Below are positions 12,929 to 15,870 of a stretch of DNA of 15,870 nucleotides, piece after piece; position 1 is the stretch's first letter; the number at the start of each line of letters is the position of its first letter. Source of the stretch: JANFXS01 sp022791155 (GTDB taxonomy: Bacteria > Bacillota > Clostridia > Lachnospirales > Anaerotignaceae); the NCBI GenBank assembly GCA_949743895.1, contig CATJUX010000074.1, positions 1 to 15,870 of the forward strand, in the 5' to 3' direction. Below the pieces are notes generated by a model. It was not told the origin of the DNA, ran no database searches, and was given only the letters and a program-made list of their open reading frames with translations. The translations under genes and the position numbers were made by a program.

Positions 12929-15508
12929 TTATTCCTTTCTTTGAATATACTGGCTTAGTGTTCCCTTCAACAACTCCATATCAATCGGTTTCGGCACATG
13001 TACATTCATTCCGGCATCAAGGGCCTCTTTCACATCTTCAGCAAAAGCATTTGCCGTCATTGCAATAATAGGTATTTCTCTGGCATCTTTGCGCTCCAAA
13101 GCACGAATGGCCTTTGCCGCATCATAGCCATTCATAACCGGCATTTGTACATCCATCAAAATTGCATCAAACTCACCTTCTGCTGAATTTGAAAAACGTT
13201 CAACAGCCATCTTTCCGTTTTCAACAATCTCGCAGCTTATTCCTTCAATTTCAAGAAGCTCAGCCAAAATTTCAGCATTAATCTCATTGTCTTCTGCTGC
13301 AAGAAGATGAATTCCTTCCAGACTATCAATTTCTCCAGTTTCTAAGAGATTGTTTTTTTCATTTGAATTTGCCTGCATTTCAATAATTTTTTCTTTGAAT
13401 GTAGAAACAAAAAACGGTTTGGCAAGTATACCTATGTTTCCCATATGAAATGCTTCTTCTTGTATTTCATCTCCATCATAAGCTGTTAAAAATACAATTG
13501 GAACTTGTTCTCCTATAAGTTTTCGAATATTTCTTGCTGTTTCAATGCCATCCATGTCTGGCATCTTCCAATCAAGCAAAACCATGTCATACATTTTTCC
13601 TTTGCTTTCAGCCGTCTGCATTAAACATATCGCTTCTTCGCCTCTAAGAGATGTGTCGACCATAACTCCCGTGTCTTTCATTAAAGTTTCAATAGTTTTG
13701 CATATTTCTTCATCGTCATCAACCACCAAAATTTGTGAAATTTTGCTTTTCTTCCAAAACTGTTTGTCATCTTGAATGTCTGGTATACGAAGTTCCAACT
13801 CAACTCTAAAAAGGCTTCCTTTGTCAACCTCACTGAAGACTTCTATGGTTCCGCCCATAAGTTCCACAATGTTTTTCGTTATTGCCATGCCAAGCCCTGT
13901 TCCTTGAACTTTATTCGTAGTGCTGTTTTCTGCTCTTGTGAAGGCTTCAAATATAGTTTTTAAATAATCTTGTGTCATTCCATAACCATTGTCTTCAACT
14001 TCAATTCTAATATGTTCATACTGGCTTGACCGTTGTTTTAGGCCAATAAGCCGAAATTGAATGTTGCCTCCTTTTTGAGTGTATTTCACAGCATTTGAAA
14101 GAAGGTTTATTAATATTTGATTGATTCTTGTTTCATCGCCAATTAAATATTCATGTTTAATTCCTGTCACTGTGACATCAAAGTTCTGTTCTTTAGCTTT
14201 TGCCATAGGGCGTATAATTGCATCAACAGAAGAAACAAGATTGTTCAGCGTGAACTCTCCAATTGTGAGCACAACTTTTCCGCTCTCAATTTTAGAAACA
14301 TCTAAAATGTCATTGATCAAACTGAGCAAATGTTGGCCGGAGGCAGTGATTTTTCTTGTATATTCTCTCACTTTAACCGGATTATCAGCATCTTTTGCAA
14401 GCAAAGTTGTAAATCCAAGAACGGCGTTCATCGGCGTGCGTATATCATGTGACATGTTTGAAAGAAATGTTGTTTTTGAACTGCTTGCAATTTGGGCAGC
14501 ACGCAACGCTTCTGACAACTGTTTGTTATATGTTTCTCTTTCTTTTTCTCTTTCCTCTCTTAGTTTATTTTGTTGTTTATTGCTAAAATAATACAAAACA
14601 CAGCAAAGTAAAAATGCTATCAACATCACAAATACAACAATTAAAATATTTTGGTTTACTGTCCTTCCTTCTTGCTGAATGGATTCAATCGGAACATACC
14701 CAATCAAATAAATTGCTCCATTATTAACTGACCACATATAAATCAATGAGTTTTTGCCTTGTATTTCATGATAAAACATAATGTTTTTTCCAGAGCTCAC
14801 ACACTCAGAAACCTCTTTTTTAAGATCTTCTTCAAAAATGTTGTTCGCACGATAAAAATCATCAAGATTTATATGACCTGCGTCACGCTCTCCCATTCCT
14901 TTTGGATTCAAAACAAGTCTTTCGCTTTTCGCATCCATGATGTAAAGCATTGCATTTCCATTATAAAACTCATCTGGAAGGACTTTGTCGAACGAATCAT
15001 AAATATATTCAATATAAAGCATTGCAAATTCTTTTCCATCTTTTATAACCGGACATTTCATTGTATATGCCCATGTTCCCATGCTGTTTATGTAAGACTT
15101 TGAAATGGGCAGTCCATCAACTGCCTTTCCAGCTGAAAAGTCAAGTTCTTTCTCTGAAAAAACTTCTCCTGTGCTAGATATTCCCTCAGTTTCTCCAAAT
15201 AATATTAACGACATCTTCACCATTGTTTTGCTCTTATCATGAGACAAAATGAATTCTTGCGGGTTATACGCATCTAAAATCTCATCTGCAATAATCCTTT
15301 GAAACTCAGCTTCTTTAATCAAAATTGCTTCAACTGTTCCTTTTATAAGATCCAAGCTTTCACTTAGATTGTGAGTTGCAGATGCGGACATTTCAATAGA
15401 TATTTTTCTTGCAACAGAAAATACAACAGCTCCTAAAATACAAAAAACCAATATAATAGAAATAAATAAAGGGATTCCTTTATTTGCTCTGTCTTGTTTT
15501 CTTTTCAT
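12929..15508 (-). CDS. Membrane hybrid histidine kinase with two receiver domains
   Basis: The 859-residue protein has transmembrane segment 1 (about 13-33), an extracellular sensor of roughly 250 residues (about 36-284) that looks Cache-like (YINSMGTWAYTMKCPV, AMLYIEYIYDSF), and transmembrane segment 2 (about 287-308). A charged coiled coil follows (310-340). The kinase has the H-box SHDIRTPMN with His354, the N-box around Asn472, G1 DNGYG (506-510) and G2 GTGLG (536-540). Receiver 1 has Asp597-Asp599, Asp646, Thr675 and Lys697. Receiver 2 has Glu739-Asp740, Asp786, Thr818 and Lys840. No HPt or DNA-binding domain is present, so an outside partner must carry the phosphate on. A GGAGA site lies upstream of the ATG at a rather long spacing. 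The gene is the first of a pair with the solute-binding protein. Confidence 0.95.
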   Translation of the reverse strand: MKRKQDRANKGIPLFISIILVFCILGAVVFSVARKISIEMSASATHNLSESLDLIKGTVEAILIKEAEFQRIIADEILDAYNPQEFILSHDKSKTMVKMSLILFGETEGISSTGEVFSEKELDFSAGKAVDGLPISKSYINSMGTWAYTMKCPVIKDGKEFAMLYIEYIYDSFDKVLPDEFYNGNAMLYIMDAKSERLVLNPKGMGERDAGHINLDDFYRANNIFEEDLKKEVSECVSSGKNIMFYHEIQGKNSLIYMWSVNNGAIYLIGYVPIESIQQEGRTVNQNILIVVFVMLIAFLLCCVLYYFSNKQQNKLREEREKERETYNKQLSEALRAAQIASSSKTTFLSNMSHDIRTPMNAVLGFTTLLAKDADNPVKVREYTRKITASGQHLLSLINDILDVSKIESGKVVLTIGEFTLNNLVSSVDAIIRPMAKAKEQNFDVTVTGIKHEYLIGDETRINQILINLLSNAVKYTQKGGNIQFRLIGLKQRSSQYEHIRIEVEDNGYGMTQDYLKTIFEAFTRAENSTTNKVQGTGLGMAITKNIVELMGGTIEVFSEVDKGSLFRVELELRIPDIQDDKQFWKKSKISQILVVDDDEEICKTIETLMKDTGVMVDTSLRGEEAICLMQTAESKGKMYDMVLLDWKMPDMDGIETARNIRKLIGEQVPIVFLTAYDGDEIQEEAFHMGNIGILAKPFFVSTFKEKIIEMQANSNEKNNLLETGEIDSLEGIHLLAAEDNEINAEILAELLEIEGISCEIVENGKMAVERFSNSAEGEFDAILMDVQMPVMNGYDAAKAIRALERKDAREIPIIAMTANAFAEDVKEALDAGMNVHVPKPIDMELLKGTLSQYIQRKE

Positions 15509-15561
15509 TTAATTTCAATCTCCATTCCGCTATATTCAGTCAACAGCAAAATAATAGTAAC

Positions 15562-15590
15562 AGTATAAATATTAATTGTCTAAATCACAA
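15562..15590 (-). promoter_or_regulatory. Candidate promoter of the kinase/solute-binding operon
   Basis: On the minus strand TTGTGA (15590-15585) and TATACT (15567-15562) are separated by 17 bases. The -10 matches five of six consensus bases, the -35 four of six. Transcription would start near 15555, about 47 bases before the kinase ATG. Repeats just upstream (15593-15630 and 15679-15716) are candidate operators. Confidence 0.45.
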
Positions 15591-15592
15591 AG

Positions 15593-15630
15593 TTTGAAAT
15601 CATAGGCCGCAAACTCCTCTTATGATCAAA
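15593..15630. repeat. Interrupted inverted repeat upstream of the kinase promoter
   Basis: TTTGA-AA-TCATA (15593-15604) is mirrored by TATGA-TCAAA (15621-15630): ten pairing bases with a 2-base bulge in the left arm and a 16-base centre. It begins 3 bases upstream of the putative -35, where an activator or repressor site could sit. Function is inferred from position only. Confidence 0.4.
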
Positions 15631-15678
15631 ATTGAATTGCATAGTGTCAATAACTTTCAAAGCTTTCATGCTCACCAA

Positions 15679-15716
15679 AAAGCATAAAAATTCATTTAGA
15701 AAGCATAAAAATTCAT
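15679..15716. repeat. 17-base direct repeat, period 21
   Basis: AAAGCATAAAAATTCAT occurs exactly at 15679-15695 and again at 15700-15716, separated by TTAG. A 21-base period is two turns of the helix, so both copies face the same side, as tandem regulator sites often do. The repeat lies about 90-125 bases upstream of the putative kinase -35. It could equally be a simple duplication in AT-rich DNA. Confidence 0.6.
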
Positions 15717-15796
15717 ATATAAACATCAGAAACTATAACCTTTATTTTTGAAAAATTTATATTAATATAAATTTTTTATTATATCTTAAGACATTA

Positions 15797-15820
15797 AGAC
15801 AGCACAAAACCTGGCTGTCT
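15797..15820 (-). terminator. Weak hairpin, possibly a terminator for a gene beyond the right edge
   Basis: AGACAGC (15797-15803) pairs with GCTGTCT (15814-15820) around a 10-base loop. Read leftward, the stem is followed by TAATGTCTTAAG, only moderately T-rich. It would suit a gene ending just outside the window on the minus strand, but the tract is poor and no such gene is visible. Confidence 0.3.
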
Positions 15821-15870
15821 CTCATCAGTCATAAGAATAGGGTTAGCTTTCTCCCATATATATAATAATT

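Larger units (their letters stand above)
15509..15870. other. Upstream region of the kinase operon, to the window edge
   Basis: No coding frame is convincing here. It carries the kinase promoter, an inverted repeat, a direct repeat and, nearer the edge, a hairpin at 15797-15820. The final 50 bases show nothing I can name. Confidence 0.5.

Noticed and set aside
14121..14591. 156-codon open frame on the plus strand inside the histidine kinase gene
   Set aside because: It lies opposite a clearly conserved kinase region (H-box, N-box), has no family features or ribosome binding site, and is explained as an antisense shadow frame.

Overview
The window is AT-rich DNA that most likely comes from a Clostridia-type Firmicute, probably Lachnospiraceae-like. 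The clues are strong AGGAGG ribosome binding sites, a lipoprotein sugar-binding protein of Gram-positive style, and a large hybrid histidine kinase whose H-box reads SHDIRTPMNAVLGF. The taxonomic call is an inference from style and is not proven by the sequence.

The left half (about 1-8360) is a complete type I-C CRISPR-Cas locus, all read on the minus strand. From a candidate promoter near 8353 the order is cas3, cas5c, cas8c, cas7, cas4, cas1, cas2, then an AT-rich leader and the leader-proximal end of the CRISPR array, which runs off the left edge. Cas5c, Cas8c and Cas7 should form the crRNA-guided surveillance complex, and Cas5c also cuts pre-crRNA in place of Cas6. Cas3 is the recruited nuclease-helicase, and Cas4, Cas1 and Cas2 acquire new spacers. 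A further gene lies inside cas8c: an in-frame ATG behind a doubled AAAGGAG signal would give a separate 128-residue Cas11c small subunit. Ribosome binding site spacing also favours shorter starts for cas1 and cas5c than the longest open frames.

A 1.15 kb AT-rich divergent spacer (8289-9435) contains no convincing protein gene. It holds the cas promoter, a weak small-RNA candidate and a good sigma-A-type promoter. That promoter drives a plus-strand pair made of a response regulator-diguanylate cyclase (REC-GGDEF) and a PilZ-domain protein, so one gene makes cyclic di-GMP and the next binds it. A strong intrinsic terminator lies about 285 bases past the PilZ gene.

The right part (11606-15508) is a convergent minus-strand bicistron. 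A membrane hybrid histidine kinase with two receiver domains is followed 3 bases later by a lipoprotein solute-binding protein, with no ABC permease or ATPase in view. This suggests a sensing pair rather than a transporter. Upstream of the kinase are a promoter, an interrupted inverted repeat and a 17-base direct repeat with a 21-base period. I see no insertion sequence, tRNA or rRNA, and no evidence that the CRISPR and signalling parts work together beyond adjacency.
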